A stretch of 64,000 bases of DNA, from the NCBI GenBank assembly GCA_032164245.1, contig JAVMKO010000006.1, positions 40,693,819 to 40,757,818 of the forward strand. Direction: 5' to 3'. The stretch's first letter is position 1. Each line of letters starts with the position of its first letter. Positions 1 through 11,300 of the stretch are shown here, piece by piece. The notes under the pieces are model-generated. The model searched no databases. It was not told the DNA's origin and was given only the letters and a program-made list of their open reading frames with translations. This DNA comes from Sternotherus odoratus. Its lineage: Eukaryota > Chordata > Testudines > Kinosternidae. The translations under genes were made by a program, and so were the position numbers.

Positions 1-1366
1 CTGACAAAGCAATTCATGTGCATTCTAATGACACTTTTCGTTTGTTACAAGGAAGCAAACTTAGAGGGGACTATCTATGCATTTTGGGCATAGAATCTGA
101 TTTTAACAACAAAATAATGTAACAAGGAAGTGTCGTTATTCAACACAGCACTTGAGAGCACACAGGACTGTTCAATGTGCTGCTCTTGCCAAGCTTGTCA
201 CAATGACTGACATTTTCTACTATTAAACTGGAAATAATATGGATATTTAATACTGCAGAGTTTACACCAAGAAGAAGCGAAGTGCTATTGTTTATCAGCA
301 ATCGACTTCTGATGGCATCAATCTATAAAGACATAATTATTGCTGAATGAGGAAGCCTGATTGTCACATTATGAAATAAACACATCTGTACAATAGTCAC
401 ACTGTTTCATATTATGTGATTTTGAAAATCTTGTAAAGCCCAGTTCTTAAACATTTTCTGTACTCTTCACATGAATTTTGACTAAAATTTACCTTTTAGA
501 TCTGTTATGCCGCTCATGAATTTTTTACAATACCCATCTGTGCATTGCAATCTCTATTCTCCGTGGCTCCACATTGTTTTGGCTAACTAACAGGCCCATA
601 TGTTGCCTTAATGTATTTCTGCACAATGTTTGTGCTTTTGGAAAAAAAAAACACACCACAGGGAAAAACCACAGGTCTAAATAAGCTATAAAGAGCATCC
701 ACATACAGTTAGACTGTCTTTACTGAGTCTAGAGACATTATGATTCTGCTGCGACAAGCGGCATTTGTCTTCATTTTGTCTGACTGTCCTCATGTGTTAT
801 TATTAGTGGCTGTCAGGCTGCAGCAGAAAAAAAAATAGCATCACTTGAGTAAGAAGTTGAATGCATAAATGCAATAACTACACATTTGGAAGCCGAGGAG
901 AGCATGTCTGTTAAGATATATCTAAATGCAAAAACTCTTACAATGAAATTTGAAAATGAAAAACCTCTGTCTGGCAAAATGTAGGCAAATTCCCCCTCTG
1001 CCTGGACCACTAAATTAGGAACTAATTATAAATATAATTTAGAAGCATCTAAAGAAGTTGCTTCAAGAATGCCTTTTCAGAATGTCAGCTTAGTTTAATG
1101 ATAAGAAAACAAATATGTTGGAACATTCACATCCACTTATGTTTTTCAGATAACGTTGATAAATACAAACATTTTAAAGATTAACTTCTTATCGCAAAAT
1201 AAGTTTGCACTGAAACACATCTAATAGTTTTTAAAACACAATGCAGAAATCTCCTTTGTACTGATTTGTTCATATAATGGAATTCCTTTATCATCACATT
1301 TTAGATTTTTTTAAATATAGCAAATAATATATAACGTGCATCTTTAAAACTATCCAAAACATTATA
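1..1366. other. AT-rich non-coding stretch
   Basis: AT-rich sequence with no long open frame and no repeat family that I recognise. Reading frames here are short and of biased composition. Most likely intronic or intergenic. Confidence 0.6.
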
Positions 1367-1856
1367 CAGTAAAACCCCGATTTAACGGACTTCGGATGCA
1401 ACGGACAAAATTTCCGATGCATCCCAAATCCATTTTTTGCGGGCTGGCTGCCAACTCCCGGCTGCTGCCCGGGTCCCGGCAGCGGGCGGGCTGGCTGCCG
1501 GCTCCCGCCTGGGTCCCACCTGTGGGCGGGCTGCCAGCTCCCGGCTCCCACCTGTGGGCGGACTGGCTGCCGGCTCCCGCCTGCGGGCGGGCTGACTGGC
1601 TGCCGGATCCCGCCTGCAGGCGAACTGCCGGCTCCCGGCTCCCGCCTGCAGGCGGGCTGGCAGCTCCCAGCTCCTGCCTGCAGGCGGGCTGGTTGGCTGC
1701 CAGGTCCCGCCTGCAGGCGGGTTGGCTGCCGGCTCCCGCCCGGGTCCCACCTGCGGGCGGGCTGCCGGCTCCCGGCTCCCGCCTGCGGGCGGGCTGGCAG
1801 CTCCCGGCTCCCGCCTACGGGCGGGCTGGCTCCTGGCTGCCGTGATAGTTTTACAT
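1367..1856 (+). mobile_element. pogo/Tigger-like MITE, copy 1, with long GC-rich array
   Basis: A non-autonomous DNA transposon, one of four related copies here (others at 19279, 26675 and 35281). It begins with the terminal repeat CAGTAAAACC after a TA at 1365-1366, as expected for Tc1/mariner/pogo elements that insert at TA. A family-specific stretch follows (GATTTAACGGAC, then TTCGGATGCAACGGAC), then a GC-rich tandem array. The usual right end (GCTGCTCCGACAGCTC, then a T-rich linker, then GAGGTTTTACTG) is missing; the copy decays near TAGTTTTACATGA just before the next MITE. It encodes no transposase, so mobilisation in trans is inferred. Assignment to pogo/Tigger rests on the CAGT start and TA duplication, not on a transposase. 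Confidence 0.75.
1437..1840 (+). repeat. GC-rich palindromic minisatellite inside MITE copy 1
   Basis: About 400 bp of irregular tandem units built from GGCTGGCTGCCGGCTCCCG and CCCGCCTGCGGGCGGG. Many units hold a self-complementary core such as CCCGCCTGCAGGCGGG, so each could fold back. The block is CpG-rich and stands out sharply from AT-rich flanks. Reading frames across it on both strands (Gly/Ala/Pro/Arg-rich) are by-products of the repeat. The same array is about 270 bp in copy 2, about 250 bp in copy 3 and about 65 bp in copy 4. Confidence 0.85.
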
Positions 1857-1870
1857 GATAGTTAAAAGTA

Positions 1871-2010
1871 CAGTAAAACCTCGATATAACGGACTAATTC
1901 GGGCGGGCTGCTGCTCCGACAGCTCGTTTTTTTTATTATTAAATAACGGACTTTCGGCTTTAACGGACACCCCCTCACCCGAATTAGTCCGTTATATCGA
2001 GGTTTTACTA
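1871..2010 (+). mobile_element. Short pogo-like MITE with 33-bp inverted ends
   Basis: A complete 140-bp element flanked by TA on both sides (1869-1870 and 2011-2012). The left end starts CAGTAAAACCTCGATATAAC and the right end is its reverse complement for about 33 bp, apart from the outermost base. The interior is the right-hand part of the larger MITE family (CTGCTCCGACAGCTCG, a T-rich linker, ATAACGGAC). It lacks the GC array. It lies only about 15 bp beyond copy 1, so the pair may be two insertions or one rearranged element. Confidence 0.75.
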
Positions 2011-2159
2011 TACTCAGAAAATAATCACAACAAGAAGCAGAAACTACGGGAACACAAATTTGAAAGACAAATTCAGAGAACCCCCATGCTAACCATTTAA
2101 AAGAAGATGAGGGTCCATGATGTTCTTAGCCTAATGTCGATAAATGATTACAGTATTTA

Positions 2160-2257
2160 CGGACAAACAACACAAAAAGTTTGCAGAATGTCTTCTGCTA
2201 TAGTATCCCACTACAGTACCACCACAGATCCTGCAAACTTTTTGTGTTGTTTGTCCG
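2160..2257. mobile_element. Hairpin MITE, Tc1/mariner-like
   Basis: A perfect inverted repeat of 29 bp: the left arm at 2158-2186 (TACGGACAAACAACAC, then AAAAAGTTTGCAG) is matched exactly by 2231-2259, with a 44-bp loop. If the outer TA on each side is the target duplication, the element is 98 bp with 27-bp terminal repeats, as in Tc1/mariner-type MITEs. Perfect arms suggest recent insertion or gene conversion. No coding capacity. Confidence 0.7.
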
Positions 2258-2259
2258 TA

Positions 2260-4867
2260 GATATAACTTCTTACTCCTGTTAGCTCTACAGACTTCCCGC
2301 AATTATTGGGGAATGGCTGGACACTCTTGTGCCTCATTCTCAACAGAATTATGAACTCAGTTCCAAAGGCAGAATTTCTACAGTTGCTGATGATGCACAA
2401 GCCAGAAAGAGAACACACTTTCTTTTTTAAAGTTAACAAGTTGGTATAAAATCAGTGGAATCTTACCTAGCCCTATTTACAGAATCACTTTTCAGGGCTG
2501 AACCACACTTCAAGGTAACTGCATGAGACTATACCGTAGAAAGACATAAAACATGATATCGTCTTTAGCGAAGCAGCCTCTCTGTGGCCTGTAGAGGAGA
2601 CAGGAGCAATCTGTTTTCATGTTCTACTTACGGAAGAAACACCTCAGCACTATTTTGCTTTTGCTGGTAGCCCCTGATGCTGTGTTAAACACGGTTGTCT
2701 GCACAACCTCAGGAGCTGATATCAGAGCGCACTCTTAAAAGATGGGCTAAAGGGATCTGTGTCCTAACCCGCAAAGAAAGTCTGTAATATTGTAGACATA
2801 TTAAGTGTGCATGTGTGTAAGCTGCAAGAGACAGCTCAAGTGGCATGGAAGTTGCTACATTCTATTAGCTGTTCTACTCAACTCTACTCAAGAACTCTAC
2901 TCAAGAAGGGAAAGCGAATTAAAATAAAAGACGGGGAACAAGATTTTCCACGTTTCATACACCACCTTACCATACTTGGATGGGGAGAAGAGAATGCAAG
3001 ACAAGTACAATTTGAGATTTTTACTTAAACTGGCCACAGAAAAAAAAGGAAAAAAAAGAGGTGAAATCAAATTAATGTGTGCCTAATGTGCAGTACTGTA
3101 ACTAATAATTTGGAAAATACATTTGAGACTAGTTCATCTTACAAATATGATCCCCATGATTTTATCTAGGACAGTGTCAAATTGGCTACGTAGAGTAAGT
3201 GACCTTTTATGCACTAGTCCACACTAGGATGGCACAGAGGTATAACACTTACTTCTGTGAGAGCTCTGAAGGGACACTGTGCATGCAAAGGAAGTGTGAA
3301 CACCTCAATCTTCTGCCCCGCCTCTCCAGTTTACCTAACAAGCACCAGGATGGAATAGTCCTTTCCCTACCTACATGTGGGGTAGTGAGCGGGGAAGGTC
3401 GGGGGGAAGGGGGAGGGGGGCTGTGCAAGGGACTGAGTAATGTTTTTCATTTCCTTTCTTCCTAGGCAAAGGCACAAACTAGCCTTGTGAATGTCTGAAC
3501 TCCTTCTCAAATGATTTTAATGCGAGCTTTTCAGATACTGTGGTGTTTAAAAAAAACACACCAAAAATAACTTGGCTGCCCAGGCAAGGACTGTATTTAT
3601 TTCTGTGCCCCTTTCTACTCTGCATACTCCCACGCTGTACTAGCCAGTGGTTCATGGCACACTGAGGAACCAATGCTGGTGAACATCAATACTGTGTGAC
3701 ACTTTCGTAAAGATACTTTTAAATGGAAGGTTACAAAACTCCTGCATAGGGAGCCCTTAAATAGAGTCCTTCATGCTATCCAGATACAAAAGAAACCTAG
3801 TTTGTAAAAGTTAGGGCCACATAACAATGTAATAGCTACTCCATTCCAACTACAGATGGGAAGGCTGCATACATTTAGTTGCATTTGGTGTATTTTAATA
3901 ACGGAAAAGAGTTCACAGGAATGTCTTTTATCACCATTTTTAATTGCCCTGTCTTGTGGAGTTTCATTAAACAAAAATAAGCAGAAGCAGGTTAAAAATA
4001 TTTATGAACATATTACTGACGTACCAATTTTGAAAAAAAACCTTTACTCTTCTGTACTGATGTTGAGTCTGCGAGAAGGGCAAATATAGACTGGCACCTC
4101 ACAACTTGATCAGTTCTCTAGTTTAATTAACATATCAACTACATACAAAGTACTTTAAAATGTTTGATGTTTTCTGAGCTATATTGTTCTGTTTTTCGTG
4201 CTGCGGTGGTCTTTGTATTCTATCTCACTCAGATCTACAGGGTGCAGAAGCATGCAGCTCTATCTTTCAATGCACTCCAAGAGTCTTCAGATTGTTTTCT
4301 TCTTTCATGGGGCCCTGCAATGGACTGTTCTTGTACCACAATCAAAGGTTTTATTTCTGACAAGAGAGCTAAGCATACTATTTCTACTTTAGTTGGCATT
4401 TCAAGCTAAGCCAGACAGCAGCTCTGATATTTCAGTTTTCCGCATCTTGCACGAGGTTGCACTTACTGACAAAGTATAGTACTTTTGGAAACTCCTCTAC
4501 CAGGTAAGTACTGAGAAGCAGAAAACATATTATTCTTGTAGAGGTGCGTTAAGAAATCTCAACACCATAGCCATCTAAGGCTCTTTTAATTTTGCCTCTG
4601 GACAATTTCTTGTACACAATGAATAGAACAATGTACACCAGAAATATTTAGGGCACTCTTGAATTAAGAACTAATTCCCCTCCCCGCAAAAATATGTATT
4701 AATTTTTGATCTTCTTCCCCCCTTTCCTTTGTTCAGTTCTTTTTATTCTCTATGATTTTTCAAAGACAATATACCTCATCTTCCTTTTGATAGATAATGT
4801 AGAGAATAATAGAGAAACTGAACTTATTAATTGCAGGGACTGCATAGATTTTTCACAGGATCTGACT
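2260..4867. other. Non-coding stretch, no gene seen
   Basis: No repeat family recognised with confidence apart from the G-rich motif at 3391-3420. Splice-like signals occur (donor CAGGTAAGTACT near 4500, pyrimidine-rich acceptor near 3465), but their reading frames are short and unsupported. Confidence 0.5.
3391..3420 (+). other. G-quadruplex motif
   Basis: Four G-runs of 4, 6, 5 and 6 bases separated by loops of 6, 2 and 1 bases, which meets the standard intramolecular G-quadruplex rule. It is isolated in ordinary sequence. Any regulatory role is unknown. Confidence 0.6.
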
Positions 4868-5263
4868 TAAAAGGAGAGGCTGAGTGAACTAGGCTTGCTT
4901 AGTCTGTAGAAGAGAAGAGTGAGGGGATTAGAGAGCAGCCTTCAACTACCTGAGGCCAGATTCCAAAGATGATGAAGCTTGGCTCTTCTCAGTGGTGGCA
5001 GATGGCAGAACAAGAAGCAATAGTCTCAAGTTGCAGTGGGGGAAGTTTAGGTTGGATATTAGGAAACACTATTTCACTAGGAGGGTGGTGAAGCACTGGA
5101 ATGGGTTACCTTGGGAGGTAGTGGAATCTCCATTCTTAGAGGGTTTTAAGGCCTGGCTTGACAAAGCCCTGGATGGGATGATTTAGTTGGCTCCTTTGAG
5201 CAAGAGGTGGACTAGATAACCTCCTGAGGTCTCTTCCAACTCTAATGTTCTATGATTCTATGA
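4868..5263 (+). mobile_element. CR1 LINE, 5'-truncated 3' end
   Basis: Typical chicken-repeat-1 (CR1) 3' fragment from the end of ORF2 through the 3' untranslated region. The end reads GAGGTCTCTTCCAACTCTAA, then TGTTCTATGATTCTATGA, the short repeated octamer tail that replaces poly(A) in CR1. The 5' truncation is the usual product of incomplete target-primed reverse transcription. Orientation follows the tail. CR1 dominates bird, turtle and crocodilian genomes, which supports the host assignment. Confidence 0.92.
4992..5186 (+). pseudogene. CR1 ORF2 C-terminal remnant
   Basis: About 64 codons remain open to a stop shortly before the CR1 3' tail. The residues KHWNGLPWEVVESP followed by FLEGFKAWLDKALD match the C-terminal region of CR1 ORF2 (consensus of the type NRLPREVVESPSLEVFK), downstream of the reverse transcriptase domain. 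The endonuclease and reverse transcriptase domains are missing, so the fragment is inactive. The apparent start methionine is internal to the original ORF2 and has no meaning as an initiation site. Confidence 0.85.
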
Positions 5264-5599
5264 AATGTTTCAAGCTACTTTTCAACCCCCAACATGTCAA
5301 CTTATTTTTGATTAACTCAAACTCAATGTTAACAGAGCGTCAGTCACCAAGCCAAGGCTTGAGACAACAATAAGTATAAAGACCAAAGTGATCTATGTTG
5401 AATTTAGTACACTCGTCCCCAAAGATCTTTGTAGATCCTATCAGTAGAAGACCAATGGCTAATAGTAATGAACAGCATTCTTCTGAACACACAAGATGTT
5501 TGAAGATTGACTTCAAATCTTGTTCTGACATGATGAAAGTTTCCAAACTCTAGAATAACCTTACCAAAAAATAAAAACCCAAACTCTCTGTGACATACT

Positions 5600-6530
5600 A
5601 GGATACAATCCAGACTAATGAGTAGCTGTGTCACCCCAGCCTAGCAACCCTGGGTAACTTACAATGCTTTGGTTGAAACAACTCCCACCTGGGTTGCTCA
5701 CAAAGAACCTTTCAGCATGCAAGCCAGACCCTCAGCAGTTGTATCTAATCGCAGCGTGCCAGTCACACCTGGATTACACTCTGGCTCTCACCATAGTTGG
5801 TTATACTGCAGGACAGGGCTTAAATTCGTATGGAGCTGTCTGGAGAGGAGCTCCAGTAAATATTTTCAAACACACAGAGCTGAAGCCCCTAGCCCTGGGG
5901 AATACTCTGAGAATTTAAGTTCTACTTCTGGGTGACCCCAACACACTCCCAATCTTAGATTTTCCCACAAAAATATATGTCCTGTACAGCCCAGCACTCT
6001 CCTGGACAATAGAACTCATATAAAGTCTGCTATTGGTTTAATAGAAATAATATGCACGCAACTTCCCACCCCAAAGGGAACTTCTGAAACACTTTAATTG
6101 AAACACACTGGATTAGATAAAACAATAAACAGGTGTATTTGACTACAAAGAGATAGGTTTTAAGTGAGTAGAAGTCATAAGGCATGAAAGTTGGAAATGG
6201 TTATAAGAAAAATAAAGATAAATGTAACTGGTGCCTAACTTTAATTCAAAGCAAAGTTTTCTCAACACATACTTTCACCAGTCTTACTGACCAAACTTCT
6301 TAGGTCAGGAACCCTTCTCCAGTCCAACGGCTGCTTACTTTGTCTCTTAAGGTGCAGTGAACCAATAGTTAGGGGTAACTTGGGGTGTTCATCCCTCCTT
6401 TTCATAATTTCAGTCACCCTCTTGAAAAAAATTTCCAGCTGGGTACCAAGAGACAAAAAAAGTCAGTGTGGAAGGATGTTCCCTGCTGCCTTTTTCTCAC
6501 CTATTTGAGATTCCTTTGTTTCCCTTCCTG
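5600..6530. repeat. Probable old reptilian interspersed repeat, unclassified
   Basis: A block with stretches I remember as common in turtle DNA, for example near 6120-6230 (ACAGGTGTATTTGACTAC, then GATAGGTTTTAAGTGAGTAG and AAGTCATAAGGCATGAAAG). It has no clear ends, target duplication or open frame, so I cannot assign a class; a decayed LTR element is possible. Comparison against a turtle repeat library would decide. Confidence 0.35.
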
Positions 6531-7652
6531 CTTGATGACTATTACTTAAATGCAAAATAAGCACAGCATACTGTTCTTTCTCTGAAACCAACCAGTTTGC
6601 CAACCTCAGTTTGGAACATTTGGTAATTACACTGTACAGTGGAATCTTATAACTTCACATACAATGTTGCCATACATGTTTTATCAGGATGATACTGCTC
6701 AGCAAAATGAGTTTTCAAATGATACTTCACAAGGCATACTTTGTACAAAAACTATTACAATAATGTGTAGGGTGTGAACACGGGTAACATTCTGTCACTT
6801 CCTCCCAAATACAGCAAAATAAATAAAACACAATTGTTTTCTTCCTCATTTTTTTTCTCTTTCATTTTTAAAAACTACAATCAACTCCAAATACAAATGT
6901 AAAATATAAAAGAAACGAGTATGCCCCTGGTGAGATGACAACATTCACAGAATTCCAAAAATAAAGGGGAAGGAAAAAACCCTGGAACTAGAGGATAGAT
7001 ATCATCCAAAAGACTTTTAACACATTTGGCATGTGTGCAAGTCATGAGGATATCTTAAATCAACTGCTTTTACATGGTTTACAGAGTCCATATAGAAAGG
7101 CACATGACTTACAGTGCTCTGATCTGAGGAGAGCTTTTCAATAAGAGTATACGTAGGAATCATTTGCTGCTTTTTGAAGAACAGAAAAATGTGCAGGCAA
7201 TTTTGAACGAGAAAACAGATTAAATGAAGCATGAATAGTGACAAATACACCTGGACTTCAGCTTACTGTAGGTCATTAAGAATCACTGATGCAAAATTCC
7301 ACCAGACATATTGTGCATTTTACTTGCATACTGAATATGTGGATTATTGGTCTTAACTATGTTGAGCTGTTTAAGTAGAAAGGAGATGGTGACCTGCAAG
7401 ATGGTAGCTTGAAAAACTCTAGTTATTGCCATCTCACAAACTGTTGTCATTGCAGCACTCAAGTAATGGACTGGGTGAACCAAATAATGCACAGAAGACA
7501 GGGCAATTTGTGGGGAAGGGGGATGTTCAGGTTAATGAACTATTAAAAGAAATAACAAGGATTACAAAGGTTTAGAAATTAATGTTAAAATACCAAGGAT
7601 CACACCCCTGTGTAAAGTTCTTCAAGCAGTCTAAAAGGTGATAGTATCAAGA
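6531..7652. other. Non-coding stretch, nothing recognised
   Basis: AT-rich sequence without repeat ends, open frames or RNA genes that I can support. Confidence 0.5.
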
Positions 7653-7660
7653 GTTTAGGC

Positions 7661-7853
7661 CAGAGGTAGTCAATTATTTTTTGTCAAGATCCAAATTTCT
7701 TGGTTAAGGTACAGTCAAGGTCTGGACTCCAGAGAAAATAATTTAAAAAAATAACAATAATGATCATTATAAGTGAATAAAAAGATTTCAGGGTCCATTC
7801 AAAAGCGCCTGATGGTCCAGATTTGACCCACAGTCTGCCTATTTATATGCCTG
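7661..7853 (+). mobile_element. hAT MITE with perfect 8-bp target duplication
   Basis: A 193-bp non-autonomous element flanked by identical 8-bp repeats GTTTAGGC (7653-7660 and 7854-7861), the duplication length of hAT transposons. It starts CAGAGGTAGTCAATTATT and ends with a degraded inverted version (CAGTCTGCCTATTTATATGC, then CTG). No transposase is encoded. The exact flanks fix both boundaries. Confidence 0.85.
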
Positions 7854-7861
7854 GTTTAGGC

Positions 7862-8078
7862 TGATTTAAGTGTGATATAAACACATTTCCACTTTGTCAA
7901 AAAAATTCTCCCTTACTAAGAGAAAACTCTCACAGTGTGGAAGCTCCCATGCGATGTAAAAATTCTGTGTAAACATCTAGGAGAAGATTTCATATACTGA
8001 ATTTTTGCTGTCTCAGGATGCAGGTCTTGTTTAAGAACCTGAGATTAGGAATGATATAATCTCACCCTCCACAATTTA
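7862..8078. other. Short non-coding spacer
   Basis: Nothing recognised between the hAT MITE and the next element. Confidence 0.4.
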
Positions 8079-8335
8079 GGCTTGGAAAACCCACACTCCT
8101 GAGTGATTATACCAACCAAACCCACACTCCTGAGTGATTATACCAACCAAAATTTTGGTGTAGACTGCACTATGTCGACGGGAGGGCCTCTCCTATCAAC
8201 GTAGCCACTGCCTCTCAGGGAGGCTAAATACCTACCACGATGGGAGAAGTTCCCCCATCAGTATCGGCAAACTCTTCACTAAGTGCTACCATAGTGCAGA
8301 TGTGCTGCTGCAGGGCTGTATGTGTGGACCAGCCC
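8079..8335. mobile_element. PIF/Harbinger-like MITE
   Basis: An element bounded by GGCTTGG on the left and the inverted CCAGCCC on the right, each next to TTA (8076-8078 and 8336-8338), the target duplication typical of PIF/Harbinger. The interior (TATGTCGACGGGAGGGCC and GTGTGGACCAGCCC) matches a repeat I remember as frequent in turtles. It contains an internal 31-bp tandem duplication. A 139-codon minus frame starting at 8643 runs into it, but looks like chance. Confidence 0.55.
8090..8151 (+). repeat. Perfect 31-bp tandem duplication
   Basis: Two identical adjacent 31-bp units (8090-8120 and 8121-8151), each starting CCCACACTCCTGAGTGATTA. They lie inside the PIF/Harbinger-like element. Perfect identity implies a recent slippage or unequal exchange event. 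Confidence 0.9.
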
Positions 8336-8339
8336 TTAG

Positions 8340-11300
8340 ACAGCTGCATTTGATGAATGCCAACGGAAAACTGAAATATCTTATCAGAGGATAAAACAGA
8401 GGATTCAAACATGCTCTTTAAGTACTGATCTGGAATTTGAGAAGGAAGTCCCACCTGGCTGCTAAATATCAATGAGAAGTTGAAAGAGATCATGGAGATC
8501 ACATAACTGCTATTAAAGCAGAAGCAGTTATTATTAGGGTTCTTACATTTTCTTTTAGGACATTTCCAATGTATCCAGCCTGGATTAAGGAATTGTGTCA
8601 TTTCACTAAGGTCACAAGTCATTAAAAGAAACATATCCATCAAATTAAATATTTCTGGAACATTTCATGTGAATTCCACAGGCCAAAGGGAAGCTGGAGC
8701 TCCTAAAACCATCATGTGTCTTACAGTTTTATCAGGAGGGATTGATTTTGGAGCTTATTTTCATAGCTCCTGGCTGCCAGAGAAAGGAAACTAGTTTTCT
8801 ATATTATTATGAAATGTGTGATATTTTTAGAACGTTGTCAAGTAGTCTTGATCTTGTTCTATAAGGTGAGAGCTCTTTAAGTAGTATAGGATTATCTTCT
8901 GGTCAGACTATACAAGAGATGTGCTGCAATTAACAAGCAGACAGCAGATTCAGGAACAGTGATTCAATTATAAAGAGGTTTTGTCCTGAGGTGTTTAATC
9001 CTCAGTATCACTTTCAGGGCCAGACACGTTCACAGGATTTGTAATCAAATCACTGATGCTCACTTTCACTTTCAATGTTTTAGTTACAGCATTATGGCTT
9101 TTGAAGTCGGTATCCAACACTGGTGGTACTTTGGAGCTTCTGCTACTAAGGAAATTTAAGGAAGCTTGTGGCCAGCAGTCCACAGCAACAAAAATGATGT
9201 AACCTGAAGTAAAGTGACCAGCACAGATGCAACTTGCTATCTGGTTTACATTACTGTTCTATAAGGCTGGCTTGGTCTATATGCTTATAGCTCTGAAATT
9301 GGCAGGTTTCCATTATATAAAATAAATGACCACAGTGTGTTGCTTCTCTTCATGGTGCAAAAGTCACTGGATTGAATTAAAAAAAGAAAAGAAAAAAGGC
9401 CCATACAGCATAAGGAGCTCAGAAATTACTGTAGACAAAGTGTGTGAAAGTGTTTAATTTTGAATTAGCTATTCTTTAAATCAGTTTTTGAGTGTGAAAT
9501 TTTCAGTACTTTAAGAATCAGATAAGCAACTCACATTTGCTCAGAAAAGAACTGTTATATCAAAATGTCAAATATCTGGTGCCTAGGTATCCAAGTGATA
9601 GGCAGAAGGTTAATACAGTAAAGATCAAATAGGTGTCCATGTGACACAATCAACACATTCAGCTTTCCAAGAGGTACTGAAGCCATCCCATGTACTCTCC
9701 TGCATCAATTATTGCTAATGCAGCCTACAGTTCTGGCAGCAGTCTTGCTCCTTCCAAATAGACCTTGAAAGGGATAAGCTTCTGCTAGTGGCATCCAAGG
9801 GTGGTAACAAGTTATGATCATCAGCTAAAATTCTGTATACTTTGTGTTGACAAATTTTGTAACTGCTGTTTTAGGAACACGTTTAACAAGGCATCCCTGC
9901 TCTGCTCCAACCGTGCACCCCGATCAGTGGGAAGATACACACAGTGAATGAAAACATGAAAAGCAGCAGGAAATAGGTCAGTACTCAACATAGATTTATA
10001 TCAAGTTCAAAAGGGACTGTGGCTCTTACACTGGATATTATTGTGACAAGGCACACTGTTTTATTCCATCTGGTTGGCATCCAGTGTTACCCAAAATACC
10101 TTAGATTGGATTTGTAAAATTATGATTCTTTGATGAAGCATGACCAGACAGCATTATTAAACCTGCTTTTGTCAGTTGGGTTATTACAGGGGATAAAGTC
10201 CTGTGGTTTTTGGTTTATGTCAACTGAAATCTAACTATAGCAAAGAGCTTGAAAATGGGAAAGAATGGGTTTCCTCACGAGCTCAGTTTGCTGGTAATAT
10301 AATACTTAATGCATATTCCAAGTAATGCATAGGAAAGTTCTCTATGATCCTCTTTCTGCTGTATTTTTCTCATTTTCCTGCTAGATCTAGTTTGAAACAA
10401 GCTCCTTGTTCCCTTCTCTCTCTCAGGAGTCACCTGCTTGTCAGGATTTTGCCAACCACCAATGAACAGAAACAAGTCAATTCTACCCTAGTTACTAAGT
10501 TTCATTACCTATAGTATATACAGAATTTCAGAATCTATCACCCCCAATCAGGATTGCGGTGTGTGTGTCTGCTGGCTCTATCATGTACTTCTGAAGAGGT
10601 AAACTCATGGGTGACAGATGAACCCCCCCACCCTTTGGGGAGGCTAACCCCCAGACCTGCCCCTTCCATCCGAGGCCCTGCCGCTGAGCCCCCATCATAT
10701 CCGGAGCCACTCCTGAAAGGTTGTTTTCTCCCGGAGTTCCCAGTGTAGTGTGTGGTGCTGCTGCGGCTTTGGTGTTGATATGACCTGGCTTTACACTAGA
10801 ATTAGAATTGGTTGAAAATTTCCAAGTTTTGAAATTTTCTACCTCCATCTCCCTGCTCGAAAAAGGAGGGAGAATAAATATTTTGTGAAAAATGTATTTT
10901 TCCCTCATCAGCTCTTGCTAGAATATTCATGTTTAGTTATTGTTTTGACAGCTTACCAACATTTTTGCTGACAATGCATGCAACAGAAGGAGGTTGAAAA
11001 TTTTTCAAAATTTTATATTTCAGCTTGAACAGAATTTTATGGGTCAAATAAAAGGCACTTTTTTTTGCCCTAGGGCCTTTTCTCTGCAGAATTTTCAAGT
11101 CCTTTTGCAAACAATGGAAGACGTAGAGGTTCTTAAAAAATTAAAAAGGTCTGAAGAATCTTTTATAATGGAAAGTGAAAAGTTCCCTAAATAGAAGGGT
11201 CACTACCAGCTCCCTCTACAAAAGGCAGCTGTATGCATCTGCCACAGAAAGCAATTCTAGTAGGCAAACTAGTCATCCCCTCTGTGGAAGTACTGGTTTA

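Noticed and set aside
1382..1845. Overlapping Gly/Ala/Pro/Arg-rich open frames on both strands
   Set aside because: They are read-through of the GC-rich minisatellite in the pogo-like MITE; similar frames appear at 19319-19884 and 26644-27043 for the same reason.
2632..2715. 84-nt minus-strand block with donor CC|GTAAGTAGA and an open frame
   Set aside because: The acceptor (CTGATATCAG) is weak, the peptide is unknown and the sequence may be part of a repeat; not better than chance.
8224..8643. 139-codon minus-strand frame
   Set aside because: It starts outside and runs into the PIF/Harbinger-like MITE, with no known domain.
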